DNA from: Ziziphus jujuba
Taxonomy: Eukaryota > Streptophyta > Magnoliopsida > Rosales > Rhamnaceae
Reading direction: 5' to 3'
NCBI RefSeq assembly: GCF_031755915.1
Contig: NC_083389.1
Coordinates: forward strand, 16,919,001-16,983,000
Length of the DNA: 64,000 bases
This document shows positions 11,924-25,647 of this stretch, one piece after another; the stretch's first letter is position 1, and every line of letters begins with the position of its first letter. Under the pieces are notes generated by a model that made no database searches, had not been told where the DNA came from, and was given only the letters and a program-made list of their open reading frames with translations. The position numbers and the translations under genes were made by a program.

Positions 11924-14264
11924 AATATACTTGATGCACCATACCATATACCAGTGGTGCTCTCCGATACCCAGTGTCCCGAGCACCGTCTGGCGGGGAA
12001 GTTAAAGAGAGAAACTTGTATACGGTCGCTTAGGTGTCCTGATAGCGCCGCCGTTAAAACCGTCATCCCGGCCATGGAGGGGGGCGGCTGATGTACATTA
12101 CATAAAACTTGCATGCCCTCGATCCAATGGCAACTCACGGGAGACATTGCAACTTGTGTACTAATCACATCCACATCCACTTGTACGCTAACCATATCCA
12201 CAACTACAAAACACCGGTACGTGTATGGATGCATCTAAAATAAATAATCATATTTATTATTAAAATACGCAATTTTTTCCAAAATTCACCGTGGGAATTA
12301 TATCATTTTTCAAATTCACCATCCCACATTTTTCTTTAATAACACCAGCATAAGTCCACCGATAATAATATACAATTAATTTTTTCCCAAATCATAAAAT
12401 CAATCAAATAATATTCCAAGGATATAATTATATGATTTGAGACCACCAAACTTAAACCAATATTTTCCTCGAAATATTTAAACCAAATCATGCCCAAAAA
12501 TAATATTAAAATCCAAATACACTTAATTAAATGAAAACACCTTGCTCATACGTAATGAATACAATTAAATCACAATAATAAAAATCAAGAATTCTTTAAT
12601 AAACCAAATTTCCATTTAGCATCAATAAACATAATAAAATTTAAATCATAATTTCATAAATTTTGTCTCTTCCACAATAATTCAATATAATCAATTTCGC
12701 AAACCTTCAAATTAATTCATACTAAACGTTAGTAGAACCACATACAGTTCCACAAATAATTAAGCATATAAAGATAGATTCTATTAGCTGTTATAACTTC
12801 ACAATAACCTCCCAGTAAAGTTAACAATAATTCAACAGCAGTTTAAAATCTACAGCTTTTCAAATTTAAAAAACATTAATTCAATCCATATTTATGCAAT
12901 TCAACACAATTGGACATCATCAATATAAATAACAATTACTTAAACATCACACATACATTTTTCAGATTACCGCATTAAAATAATATTACTTTATCCAAAA
13001 ATGGCATATTTCAAAATATTCAATCACAATTCACAAATAAGGTACCAAATCGAAGTTTATAACGAGGACATCAAGAATATACCTTCAATTTGCCCCACCG
13101 CCGCCGGAGATGGTCTGAATTTTCGTCGGAGCCGCTGCCGACTTGGTCCCCCTGGTACACCATGAACGACCTTGAATTTGAGAAATTGAAGGTCACCATC
13201 AGCTTCTGAGGGTCCAAATTAAGGGGAAGGGACCGAGAACCCAGTCGAAAACAGCGAGAATCCGGTGACCGGACAAGCTGCTGCCGCCGGCTTCCATGGC
13301 AGTTTCCCGGCGCATTGATAGCTTCCCCGGCGACCTGAGCACACTTCGACAAAGCTTGCATGACGGGCTGTCGGTTGGTGTGGTCGGTGCAACTTAGGTG
13401 CACCGGAGCACGGCGGATTCGGCCGGAGAGAGAGGGTCGGCTGCCGCCGCTTCCACAGCCCGATCTGGACGTGTCGCCACCTGACCGACCACCAAATTTG
13501 GTAGCCAAGCTCACCGGCGGCTGGGCTACGTCTATGGCCGGCGCGTCTGGGCAATGGGTGGCCGGAATTGGTGAAGGCCGATGGACTTGAGGGAGAGAAG
13601 AAAAGAAAAGAGAAGAAGAAGAAGAAGGAAGAAGAAGAGGGATCGGGGCTGGATCCCCTTTTTTTCCCAAGTGAAAAAAAAGAAAAAAAAAGGAAATAAA
13701 ATAAAATAAAATAAAATAATTAAATAATAATAAAATAATATTATTGTATAAAATAATAGTAAAATAATATGGCATTTAACCATAGTTGACATGTGGCATC
13801 TCACCGTTGTGACACATGGCACCTTTTATTAAGTCACACGTGGCACACTGTTCACATATTTAAAAATAATATTAAAATAATACTGTATTTGAAAAATTCT
13901 ACGGATCCATAACTTTCAAACCACATGTCTAAATCGAACGTGCCACTAGTCTACAGACTTGTATCGACGAGTACTTCACAACCATGCATGAGTTAAAGCT
14001 CAACTTTGCATGAACAAAAAGTCAACTCCGACACCCCTTGGACAGTCTGAACCTCAAACTCTTTTACTTACAACTTTCAAACCGTAGCTCCGTTTCAACG
14101 TGCTGCTAATCTACGAACTCGTGCCAACGTGTATTTCGTAATGGTACCTCAGTCAACCTAGAATTCCATCCGAGTCAAAAAGTCAACTTTTGACCCTTTG
14201 GGTCAACGGTCAACCTCGGTCAAAGTTGAAAAATTTCCGTTGTACTTTGGGACGGGCTGTTACA
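10916..14264 (-). mobile_element. solo LTR, 3349 bp (family L1, copy B, reverse orientation)
   Basis: On the minus strand it begins TGTAACAGCCCGTCCC and ends GGTCCTGACA. It is flanked by a perfect 5-bp duplication, GTAAT (10911-10915 and 14265-14269). Shared blocks with copy A include the region beside GAGCACCG (about 11990), the CTAGACAAGCCCTGATCCC block near the 3' end, and the GTCAACTTTTGACC block near the 5' end. It has no retroelement coding domains. It is about 580 bp longer than copy A, in part because of a minisatellite at 11368-11512. A GC-rich open island (about 13080-13650) lies at the same offset as in copy A. Confidence 0.85.
11368..11512 (-). repeat. degenerate ~20-bp minisatellite inside solo LTR copy B
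   Basis: About seven imperfect units built around TTGCCCGAGGGCTATC, for example CCGAGGGCTACC, CCCAAGGGCTATC, CCCAAAGGCTACC and CCCGATGACTATC. I see no matching array in copy A. Confidence 0.65.
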
Positions 14265-14465
14265 GTAATAATATGATAGTGGATTCCATTACAAAAGGAA
14301 GACACTTTAATTAAATATAATTTAAAATTTAACATTATTATATTTTAGCATTTGTCAAATGTTAAAATTTGACATTAACGTATTTATGATTAGAAAACAT
14401 ATGCCAATGTGAAAATTTAGAAATATCAATGCTCAAATCACATTTACTATTGGAGAATATTTTTA
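14265..14465 (+). mobile_element. right half of the MITE split by the second solo LTR
   Basis: It continues from the GTAAT duplication and ends ACTATTGGAGAATATTT. Together with 10724-10915 it forms the pre-insertion element, which was therefore present before the LTR retrotransposon arrived. Confidence 0.55.
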
Positions 14466-16252
14466 TTGCAAATAAATTATTAATAAATATATTAATTTAT
14501 TTTGATATCGGTTATCATATTTAAAATCATTTTAAGTTGAATAAAATGACCTTCGGGTTGGATTTTTTTACAACAATTTTGATTAACGAAATAATATTTG
14601 CCATAACAGTGACTTGTAGCTTAGGTAGGCAGGCTAATACTCATCCAATTAAAGGCGCACTCACCCAACCCACTCTCCAAAACATTAACCATGACCAGTT
14701 TCCCTGATCAGTTGAACAAAGCCCATGCCTGTGTGTGCAAACAGAAAGGAATGGATACTTTTGAGTAATTTCATTTCTCTCCCACTTTTTCTTTTTCTTG
14801 GCCAAAAGACAAATCATCACTACCGATGATTAGACAGCTGATATTGAAACCCTTTCTCTAATTGGTTGATGCTCAAACCCCCTTTTATGATAAAATAAAA
14901 AACTATTCACCGAACAAAAGGGAAAATCAAAGACTAGTGCTGCACTGCATTCTAGTTGCAATATATAGTATTCACCAGAAAAAAAGTTTGCAACATATAA
15001 TATATATATATATATATATATAAATGAAAGAGTATGTTCCTGAATTTTCACGGCAGCTAGAGAAGATAGTATGAGAGTTATTTAATTAGTTTGCTAAAAA
15101 AGTAGGGTTTTTAGATTTTAACGTTTTTGTACACTTTATCATCTATAATATTGAATTAGCATCAATATTATTTAAAGTTTATACATGGCAATATTATAGT
15201 TCAAAATTTTCACATTGTAACTTGTTAAAGGTTAAAGTGTATGTGGGATTCGTTTTCCCTAATTTGATTAGAATGAAAAATATATTTTGGTTAATATAAT
15301 TTAACAGCTAAAATATTATGATATGAAGGTTTTAGACTATTGATGTATCATTTTCAAATTTAAAGAGATGTTGGTGCTAATTCAATACTATAAAATGATT
15401 AAATGCATAAGTGTTGAAATTACAAAGAGCATTGCTGGCAAAAACTCTAATAATATAAATATAACAATAATAGATGTAAGATAGGAGGCTATGAAATTAA
15501 TAGTAGATGTAATCTTTTTGGGGACAATCGGATAGCAAAATTATTGTTTTTTTTTTTTTTTTCCTAGTCTACAGCAAATTATTGTACACAACAATTTTGG
15601 TTCGAATATCTACAATTTAGAAAACAAGAAGCTGTAGAGTATATGATGGAGGTATCTTATTAGGTAGAAAAATGAAAGGTAAAAGGCAGTCGAGTTTGAG
15701 AGGTGAGAGGAGAGACGAAAGGTAGGTTGTGGTTTGTGGAAGAATCTAAAAAAGGTTGGGGGGGTTTGGCCATGTTGTGATATTCTTCCTTGCACTAATA
15801 CAATTCTTCTTGCAACTTCTTTATGGGACCAAATCTGTACATCTACCAAAAACCCTCAACTATCTATCTCTCTGCTATTACTCTAATACTAGTACTACAT
15901 ATCTATTTTTCTCTGCCGTAAAAAAGCATCCAAAATCTTGCCATAAAGTGAAAGAATTGAATATCACCTTTTTAGGTTGAACAAGACATTTCATTCATTT
16001 ATTTATATATTATATACATGTGGAAAGAGACATTTCTCCTTTCCCACTCCCAACTCTCTTCTATATTTTATCACCACCCCCCCATGTCATAGGATATCTT
16101 CTTTTTGTTTATTTTACATAAATACCAAACCCCAAGCATTTCTACACCCACAGTGTCTGGATTCCCAACACCCTCGTCAAATTACCTAATCACCCTCCTG
16201 TCCCCATCATCATGTTCTTCATGCTTCATACCATCTCGCTTTATCTGTCTCT

Positions 16253-16309
<57 letters not shown>

Positions 16310-17365
16310 TATCTATCAAGCCTGTTATATATATATATATATATATCTATCAAGCCTGATATATATATATATATATATCTATCAAGCCTGTTATTATGGC
16401 AAAATCGCATGGATGACAGCCATTAGATCTGTATAACCTGTGTGATCTATAGATAGTTGGCTTCTTTCATGTGGTGGGCAACTTTCCCTACCATACCATA
16501 GCATTTTGGTGTGTGTATATATATATATATATAATTACTTCTTTTTATGAATAATATATATAATTATTATACCTTGGAAACATATTTGCATTATAAAATA
16601 AGAAAGTGCTATTATGTCAAAATTCTAAATGTTTCATTAGTGATTTTAAAATAAAAACCTAGTTATATAAATAACAGTTTTTAATATCTATCAAATCAAT
16701 AAATTTTTAACATAAAATAAGAATTATATTTCTAACAGGTTGTATAGAATATTATAGATGTAGTACTATAAACTACCAGTCCATTGATATTGTGATAACA
16801 TTTAAATAGAATTATATTACTTGAGCACACATGATGTAATTGATTTTTACTTCTACTTTTGGTTGCAATCATTTTTTCAAAGAAATTCATACTTGGAATA
16901 TATGTTATATACACTATGTGAAAATGGTAGATTAACGGTAACTAATATCACAAAAAAAAAAAAAAAAAAAAAAAAAAACCGTCTTTCAATATTAATCAAC
17001 AACACCGAAGTATGGTATGTTATATAGCTCATAAAAGACGCTTCTAAAAATAAAACTTCGTTAGATCTTGAAGTAAACGATGCTCAACAACTTCATCATT
17101 TAATCCGTGGCACGCAAATAAACAAACGACGCTTAGACAAAAAGGCATAATTTAAATACAACTAGGCTCAAATATATATATATATATATATATATAACAT
17201 CAATTGATCTAAAGATTTTAAAATCAAAATCTCCTTTATCAATCCTTTAAAAATGTATTAGTGGTTTACTATATATCCATATAAAGTTTTATTAGTTTAC
17301 TAAACTCACATATGGTATTAATGCATTTATAAATTAAATTTCAGCTAGAGTGTATATCCATATAT

Positions 17366-17400
<35 letters not shown>

Positions 17401-18316
17401 TCTGATTTTAATTTGGAGTGGAGTGAGCGGGAGTGGTGGTAATTTTGAAACATTAAAGTTTATTCTTGTCCTTTTTTCATTCTTAGCTCCTCTTTATTCC
17501 CTTGTGAAACTACGATGAAGCTGCCCAAGAGCCTCCATATGTATTATCTTTATTTCATGCACGTCCCATGAAAGAAAAGATAGCATGCACGTTGCTCTCT
17601 CTCTCTATCTTTCTCTCTCTCATTCTTCTCGATGATAAGCACATCTTTATTACTATATAATACAGGTGAAAAAAAAAAAAAAAAAAAGCTCGAATCTGGA
17701 ACAGAATAAAGCAATAAAGAAGACTCTCAAGTAACAAAAAACAAAGACTGACAGACTGAAAATGTAAATTCTGTTACTACTATATAAAAAAGATTCCAGA
17801 TTTCCAATAGCAAAATTTTAACTTGATGAAGCCCACTTCACTTCCTTTTTAATGGCCCTGAGGAGCCATTAAAACAAACCTTTAAAGCATAAAGTCACTC
17901 CCTCTCTCTCTCTCGAAGATTATATCAAGCATGATATACATATATATATATATATATATATATTAATTAATTATATATATATATATATATACTTCTTGCA
18001 ATAATAATGCACCTGCAAGTACTTTTGTTTATGAATTAACTTGAAGTCACTTGGTGGGCACCATCTAAACTAAAGTTTTCTCTCTTAACAATCTAAAGCA
18101 AAATTCCTTTTTTATATATATTAGCAAACATAAAAGAGCAATTTGAAACTCTAATGCAGAAATCTCATTTTCGAGCCAGAAAAGTTCTTCACATTTTCTG
18201 ATTACGTACTAAAGGTTGGAAACCCTGTATACTTGACCAACAAATTAATAGTTAATATTGCAAGAGTTCATTACATGGATCATTCAGTATAGTATATTTC
18301 TTTTATTAATAGCATT

Positions 18317-18350
<34 letters not shown>

Positions 18351-19470
18351 TTCTACTGTTATTAATTTAGAGTTAAAAAAGGTGCTACTAATTCTAAGTG
18401 CTGCAGAGTACTGCAAAACAATGTGTAAGCACGATTATATATATATATATATATATAAATTTTCTGCTGGACGTTATCTCCTAATTTATGTTCGGTGTCT
18501 GACGCTAGTTTGCATGTAATTGATGTCATGTATATAAATATTTATACCTAGAAATATATTGGTAATTGTATCCAACTGTTCAAGACGTGATCCCAACTGA
18601 ATATCTTTCATATTTTATGATCTGCCAAATTAAAATACAAGCAGTACATATGTCATCAGCATGGAACTGGCTGCAGGCATAAAAATTTATAGAATCCAAA
18701 TGTAAAATATTCTTGTAGTTCCATATATAAGAATACCAAAAGAATTCATTTCTCTACTTCGGAATTTTCCCACAACATGAAATATTAAAGAAGTGGAGAA
18801 AGAAAAGCAGCTGGTATGTAAGGAATAAACATTTTCATTTCTATAAAAAAGGGAAATTATATGAAACCCCTATTCATATTTTTACTAACACATTTCAGCA
18901 CGAGTAACAAAAGTGAATGTTAATTTTGCTCAAACTCATTGGTATTTACTCTGTTAAAAAAAAAAAAAAAAAGGAAAAAAAAACATTATACAAACATCTC
19001 AAAAATAATAAAATAATAAGAATAACCATAAAGACGAAATTGAGTAATCATAATGGTGATGATTTTCATGCAGAGGGAATAGATTTTGCTTTGGGTCTTT
19101 GGTTCTCCTTCCATATATTTTTTTTTTTTTTTTTTTTTGTCAGAAGAGAGAGCAGCCTTTCATGGTTTCTCTTTTCTTTTCTTTTCTTTTCCTTTTTCTT
19201 TCTTTTTCCCTTTTGTTCTATTCTCTCATTCTTTCCAACACCGGACTGTTGCACAGTTAGTTTCAGTTGAGAAGCAGGCACTTAGAGAAGCTTATAGCAA
19301 AGGGACCCAACTGAGAAAAGGAAGTAAAAGAGCAAAGTATACATGGATGGGTTTCTTGGCCTCATGTTGAAAAGAACTTTGAGAGGAATAGAGGCTTCAA
19401 GTACTAATGATGATGATAATGATTTTGTCTACAAGGGTGTCTATTTTTTTTTTCTTTTTTTTTCCGTGGG
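14466..19470. other. 5-kb AT-rich gene-free stretch downstream of the NAC gene
   Basis: No credible exon on either strand. Long (TA)n arrays lie near 15001-15022, 16254-16380, 17172-17196, 17367-17400, 17938-17992, 18317-18349 and 18437-18457, and there is a 26-base poly(A) near 16952-16978. Short open frames such as those near 15756 and 15977 show no recognisable domain. Confidence 0.5.
16300..16390 (+). repeat. three-unit minisatellite nested in (TA)n
   Basis: The word ATCTATCAAGCCTG occurs three times (near 16311, 16347 and 16377), each separated by a (TA)n spacer of variable length. It looks like a short duplication spread by slippage of the flanking dinucleotide array. Confidence 0.75.
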
Positions 19471-19476
19471 TTTATT
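19471..19476 (-). terminator. candidate poly(A) signal of the NAC gene
   Basis: AATAAA on the minus strand (TTTATT on plus), about 50 bases past the NAC stop codon. Placement is a little close, so a distal signal may be used instead. Confidence 0.35.
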
Positions 19477-19526
19477 CTCTCAATTATTTTCTTTTCTTTT
19501 CTTTCTTTTTTTTTTTTTGGGTGCTC

Positions 19527-22500
19527 CTACCCATGATGATCTGGGTTGTCAGGATCAGGCCAGAAGGAAGAGTATTTCATCCAGTCTGCTTCTTGAGGGT
19601 TTGTCATGGAGGATTCCTATAATCACAATCAAAAGCAGATACCAAACATTAGGCATTAGGGTTTCTCCTAATTTTTGCTATTAATTAAAAAGACAACAAA
19701 GAAAGATTTTCTAGATTTGTGTTGATTAGTTCTAAGTCACTATCATCGCCATTCTCTTCCCGCATAAAAGGGATAAAGATCGTAATTTGATTATTCTTAT
19801 TTACTTTTTATTTTTTGAAGAAATTGTTCTTATTTACTTCAATAGGTATTGTTTACCTAGATCTTATTCAAATTCTAAGAGTAGCCAGTTAAAACATATA
19901 ATATTCCCCCAACTCACAAAAGATAAAAAAGGGGAAAAACTTAGCCAAGATATAGAAGTTGTTCACTAACCTTTTCTTAAAGGCAAAAAGAGAGAAAAAG
20001 AGAGAGTGAGAGAGAGGTCCTAATTAATCTCCACAATTATGGGCTTCTGGTTTCACATGCATGCCTACTACTATATACCCTTTATATTTACCATGCCAAT
20101 ATATATATATATATATATTTACCAGTTCACAATGTAAAATTCCTTAAGAATTTTTTTTTTTTTTTCAAGAAAGAAAACAAAATCTACTTGTAAAGCCATG
20201 ACTCCTGTGAAGCTGTTAAGACTTATGTTATCTTTTCTGTCTAGGTCACTAAAAAATATTCCACTCTAGATTTGTTTCTTTTTCTTACTTTTCTGTTTTT
20301 AATCTTTTTGTTGTTGGTAGAATTCTTACCAATTTTATCATTTTAGAAACCAATCAGAAGATATTAATTTAAAAAAAAAATTAAAGAGATAAAGAGGAAA
20401 AGGAAAAAAGGGTTTCTGCTTCTATCTTTAACTTAAACAAAATAATAAAATAAAACTTGGATTTTTAATTTTTTTGGGGCTATCTTTCGGTTCTTTCTAA
20501 TATCCTTATACCTTTATTTCTTCTACATGACTTAGGTGTCATTATGAGGAACAAAGGTCATAGATTTCAGAGTCAAAAAAGGTAAAGATACTCACTTCTT
20601 TGATATTAGTTGATGTGCAACCCATTATTAATTCCTCCAAGCCAGATGCAGACCTTCCTCCCAGTTTATGATGCTGTTGCTGCTGCTGCTGCTGCTGATG
20701 TTGTTGTTGCTGTTGATGTTGTTGATGCTGTATTCATGCATTCAAAAAGAGCACCACCGGAAAAAAAAAAAAAATTCATCTTAATAATCATGTCTGCAAC
20801 AAGAATTAAAAAGTGAAAAGGCAGTTTAATGTTTGTAATATGCAAGCATATCAAAAGTTAAAACCATATATGATATCTCTATCTGGCTAATATACCCAAA
20901 CCATGACTATTCAAATAATATCATCAGGTCGATTTAATACAAGATATTGAAAATATATATAATTTATAATAGAATAATTTCATTTAAACCATCAATTTTA
21001 TTATAATTAAATTTAAACCCAATACTTTTGAAAAATATTCATCAACTTATTTTTAATTTTTTATATCAATCAAAACAAATCTTTTTGTTAATTTTTACTA
21101 ATTAATTTTAATATTAAAGGTCAAAAAAATTAAAAATTAATATTTATAATTGAATGATCATGAAAATACAAATTTGACATTTAATTACTAAATTTAACTT
21201 GTAAAAGCTAATATATAAGAGGTTAGTGACAGTTTTTTAGAAAACGTGGGGTTTAACTGTACTTCGAACAATATCAAAGGGAGTTTTTCCATCATAACAT
21301 GTTAATGGGCTATGAGTGTTTTTACCTGGAAATTTTCATTTTGGAGCATTATTCGAGATACGTGGTAAGAGTCTTGATCAAGAATAATGGAGGTATGATG
21401 GAGAGGAGGTGGAGAGATGATGGTCGAAATAGGGTGGGAAGGACGACTGATGTGGAAGGCTGTGGTTGCAATTTGATGATGTACATGTTGAGGTTGATGC
21501 TGATGTTGATGATGAGGAGGGTGCTGATGTTGATGATGATGATGATGATGATGCTGATGTTCATGGGCCATATGGTGAGGTCTTTGGTGGTGATCCGGCA
21601 ACTCATCGCATGTGCCTGTAGAAGCTGCTGGGGCTTCCCTTGCTGTTGAAGCATCTCCTATTCCAACCTGCAAAATGGTCACCCCCCATGAGTAAATTTA
21701 ATTTGCGACTATGTCCATTTTCAACTACTTATATTGTTCTTATTTTAGAAAAAACAAAAAATAATAATAATAATAATAATAAAAATCCTACTAATATTGT
21801 TCTTTATTTTGTGTATATATATATATATATATTTTTAGCTCTAATAGTTTCAAAATTGATTTGAAATCCAAATTCCACCATTTTGGTGGGTAATTAATCT
21901 AGTTTTAGTTAGCTGACAATGATCGATATATAATGATCAAGTGAGGTCCATGGAGTTTGTCATGCATGCTGCATATGCAAGCAATATTGGGTCTCACAAA
22001 CACATATATTAATATAATATATATGTATATAGATGCATGTATTATATGACACCAAGGAAATCTTACTTTATAATTAAAAGCTTAATTATGAGTTAACTCC
22101 CGTGTATTTTATGCAACTTAATTAATTAAAAGAGCAAATTTTATGTCATTGTATATATAATAAGTGTTTTATTGAATATGTAACCAATACTATAAGTTGC
22201 ATGGAAAAAGGCTTTTTTTATTATTATTAGTTGTTAGAAAAATCAAAATATTTTTGCATGAATGAGAAAAATAAGAGAGAAAAAGGGGGAAAAAAAAAAA
22301 AAGAATTGTAATTACCTCATCAAAGCTTTTCCTGAAAGGGGCAAAGCTGAAGTGGTCAGATTTCAAATGAGGAATGTCCATGGCAGTGTAAGTAGAAGAA
22401 ATCTGAGCAGCAACACCAGCTGCTGAAATCTCATCTGGTGATCTCTGTGGAATACTAATCTCCTTAGAAGAACAACTCCCACTTCCGCTATCTCTTCTAC

Positions 22501-23686
22501 TACTGGGGTCCACATTGCTACTCCCTTCACCAGTTGTTGCACTGCATTGCCTTGGTTGTGTTTGATAAAATATCTTAGAGACCACAAGCTCTCCTTCTTT
22601 CTCTTCCTCATGCTGGCCAAGATGGTATTGATGCATAACCCAGTTCGTCTTTTCGGGTTTTCGATTCTTACCGAAATTCGTATAGAGAACAAGGATTTTC
22701 TTGCAGCCTTTCTGTTTTCCATTCACCATTACCGGCCTTGTCTTTCCGGTCTTGTGCCACCTCGTTTCGCCACCTTGTAGGTCGCATTCGGTTTGGATTT
22801 TTCTTCGTTTTCTTGTCCCGGTCGTGTAAGCTTTCGAAGGTCTATGGAAGAAATGCCTACTCAACCCATCTCTTGTGACTCCTGCAAGAAATGTATGTTT
22901 GAAAATGGAATTTCAAAAATCAACAAAAGTTAGGTTGACTTAGGTGCAACAAACTGTGTGACAAATGTGTTTGTATTAATTCTTCAAAGTCATAACCAAG
23001 AAGAATTACTACGTGCATATATATTTATATATAATAAAATTAAAATTGAAATTATATATATATATGGTGGGGACCTGGAAGTTTTTCAGGATGGGTATAA
23101 CAAATCCCATCTTCTCCTTCAATTGTGGGGATAAACTCATCTATCAAAGGGTGAGACTTCATGTCTTTGGCTTCGACCTTTGCTTCAAGATGTTCAATAA
23201 GTTCTTGGTCTGTTGGATCAAATTTCACTCCTGCAGGTAGACCTAACCAGTCCTGAGAAAAGAAAAATCAATATTCAAATTTAAGTAAACAAGAAAGCAA
23301 CAAAGAAGAAATTAAAAAAAAAAAAAAAAGGGAAAAAAGAAAGAAAGAAAGAAAAGATGAAAACCCTTTAATTAAATTCAAAATTTGGTTTAAATGGTAA
23401 AAACAAGAATTACTATATAAGAAAGCTATCAATAGCATCTTTTCATATACTACTCTTCTACCTATGCTTAAAAAAATTTTAAAAAAATCAAATCTAATAT
23501 GATATTGTTTGGAAGCCAAGAAAATTATTATTATTATTATTATTTTATTTTTGGGATTTTTACCGGCTTTCCTTCGAGTTTGTGTCCACAACCTGGGCAG
23601 TGCTTTGATCCACACATCTGATGTTCTTCAAGCTTTGCATCGATGAGATCCGAGCTGCTGATAGACCCCAAATTAGCCTTACTCAT
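19527..23686 (-). CDS. NAC075-like: NAC domain transcription factor, NAC075/SND2-like
   Basis: Six exons on the minus strand: 23564-23686, 23075-23252, 22316-22881, 21326-21667, 20596-20727 and 19527-19616. All have GT-AG borders and matching phases, giving about 476 residues. The NAC domain spans roughly residues 45-213. It includes [19 protein letters not shown], the basic TRKRRKIQ segment, the [16 protein letters not shown] core and the terminal [12 protein letters not shown] cysteine-containing [13 protein letters not shown] precedes it. The C-terminal half is histidine-rich (exon 4) and glutamine-rich (exon 5), ending in an acidic tail with [12 protein letters not shown]. In this clade NAC proteins bind promoters in the nucleus and have been tied to secondary-wall and vessel programmes, flowering and senescence; the exact role here is inferred. 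The length favours NAC075 over the shorter NAC073/SND2. The start is the first ATG after a pyrimidine-rich leader. Confidence 0.93.
20674..20727 (-). repeat. CAG/CAA repeat encoding polyglutamine in the NAC gene
   Basis: Eighteen codons at the start of NAC exon 5, all Gln or His, including an uninterrupted run of CAG codons (CTGCTG... on the plus strand). It is a coding microsatellite and probably length-variable between individuals. Confidence 0.85.
21480..21575 (-). repeat. CAT/CAC-rich repeat encoding a histidine tract in the NAC gene
   Basis: GATGATGATG-type repeat on the plus strand within NAC exon 4. It encodes a His/Gln/Pro stretch with seven consecutive histidines. A sense-strand open frame across it (about 21299-21649) is a shadow. 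Confidence 0.8.
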
Positions 23687-24657
23687 CTCTCTTCTTCTTC
23701 AACCTTGTAGTAGGAGATGCTGTCTTCTTTCTTTCAAACTTGACTTGTATTTCTCTATCAAATATTTGTCACCTTTGAAACACAGCTTGCTACTCATATC
23801 CCCACTTTGCTCTCTTTCTATATAGTTATATATATTATAACAAATATTAATTGTGTGTGTGTATATATATATATATAGGTTTCAAATAAAAAAACAAGAA
23901 CAGAAAGAAAACGAAATGAAATAATTTGATGGGTAGGTTGGAATATGGAAATATTACAAGGAAGATGAATAAAATTATATGATATGAATTTGTAAGGTTC
24001 TACAGATGTTTTTATTAAGCTGGAAACAAAAAGGGCCAAAAAAGAAAAAATCAAGAGAAAATCTTTGTAATATGTGTGAAAAAAAAAAAAGAAAAAGAAA
24101 AAAGAACTGAGTTAATTCTCAAGCATGGGATTTTCCTTTTTCCCTTATGAAATTCAATCTAAATCAAGAAAATTTTTAGAACCCAGTTGAGAAAATAAGC
24201 TCCTCAAGGATGAAAAATATAAATATTTCTCTCCCAAAGAGAAGAAAAAAGAAAAAACTACAGAGTAAGGGGAAGAAGAGGAAGAGAGGAAAAAAGAAGA
24301 AACTGTCACAGTGGGATTGAGCTATAAACCTGCTTTAACCAAGGAAAACACCAGAATTCCCTCTCTACTTTAACCGAAGCCAGTGACAAAAATTAAAAAT
24401 ATATATAAAAAAAAATAAAGAATAAAAAAAAAGGAAAAGGTACCCTCAAACCTATAATACAATAGCACCTTTAAGGTCTTTGATAATTTAAGAAGAGCAT
24501 ATGTATGTTGGCGGTTTATGAGAGAGAAAGAGAGAGAAAGAGAAAGAAGATAGAGAAAGAGAAAGAAAGAGAGAAAGAAAAACAAAAGAAAAACAAACCC
24601 AAGTTGGGATTTTGTAAAGCTAGCAGCTGAAATGGCCTCTCTCTCTCTCTCTCTGTC

Positions 24658-24688
<31 letters not shown>

Positions 24689-25180
24689 TCCTCACCTTTG
24701 TTTGAGCCTTGACTACAAAAGCAAAAGGCAAGAAACGGCCTTCACAGCTGTTACTACTTAGGCACACATTCAAAAGCAGAGAGAGACCAACCCTTATCTT
24801 TCTAATCCCCTTCTATTTTTATTTTTAATCAAAAAAATATTTATATATTTAATATATCATTAATATATTATTATGTAAAAATTGATTGGTGTATTTTGAT
24901 GGTGAAATTGTGGGTGTCAAACAAAAGTTAATATTATATGAATTTTATAATAATCATAAAGAACTATAATATTCGGTAATTAAACTTTGAGTAATAAACA
25001 AGAAATTATTTTTACAGTATCATAATTTCTTTTTCTTTTTTTTTAATAAAGCAAATAAATAGATGTGGAAAAATAGTAGAGAAGAAGAAAAAAAATAAAA
25101 ATAAAAATAAAAAGGATGATAAGGAGCTCACATGGGTTTTGAGCTGGAGTGCTGATGATGATGCTTTTGTCAAATGAATG

Positions 25181-25222
<42 letters not shown>

Positions 25223-25604
25223 AAGAAAGAGAGAGGTATTAGAAGGTTGCTTGATATGCAAGGCAAATGAGCAGTATACTTGATGGACCACCACCACCCC
25301 TTCTAATCAGAACTTATACAAAATCATAGAAAAACAAAATAATTTTTTTAGAAAAAAAAACATCTACGAAACTTCAAGCACAAGCATCAAATAAATTATA
25401 TATCTCATCCAAAAAGAAATAAGTTAATATTTTTAAAAAAATCCCAAATAATCATTTTTACATGGTACCATGCATATTTTTCTTCCCTTAATTTTTTTTT
25501 TTTGGTTTTTTTTTTTTTTTGGTCGGTTTGTTTTATTTCTACATAGGTGGAAGTCTAAAGTACTTTTCACTCGCACAAATTAAATTATACATATTAACCA
25601 AAAC

Positions 25605-25647
<43 letters not shown>

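Noticed and set aside
13071..13775. 234-codon open frame on the minus strand taken as a gene
   Set aside because: It is inside the second solo LTR, begins in an A/T-rich run that gives Ile/Leu/Phe/Ser-rich sequence, and has no recognisable domain.
19130..19170. miR156-like word GTCAGAAGAGAGAGCAG
   Set aside because: It differs from miR156 at several positions, there is no foldback partner nearby, and it sits in GA/CT-rich DNA downstream of the NAC gene.
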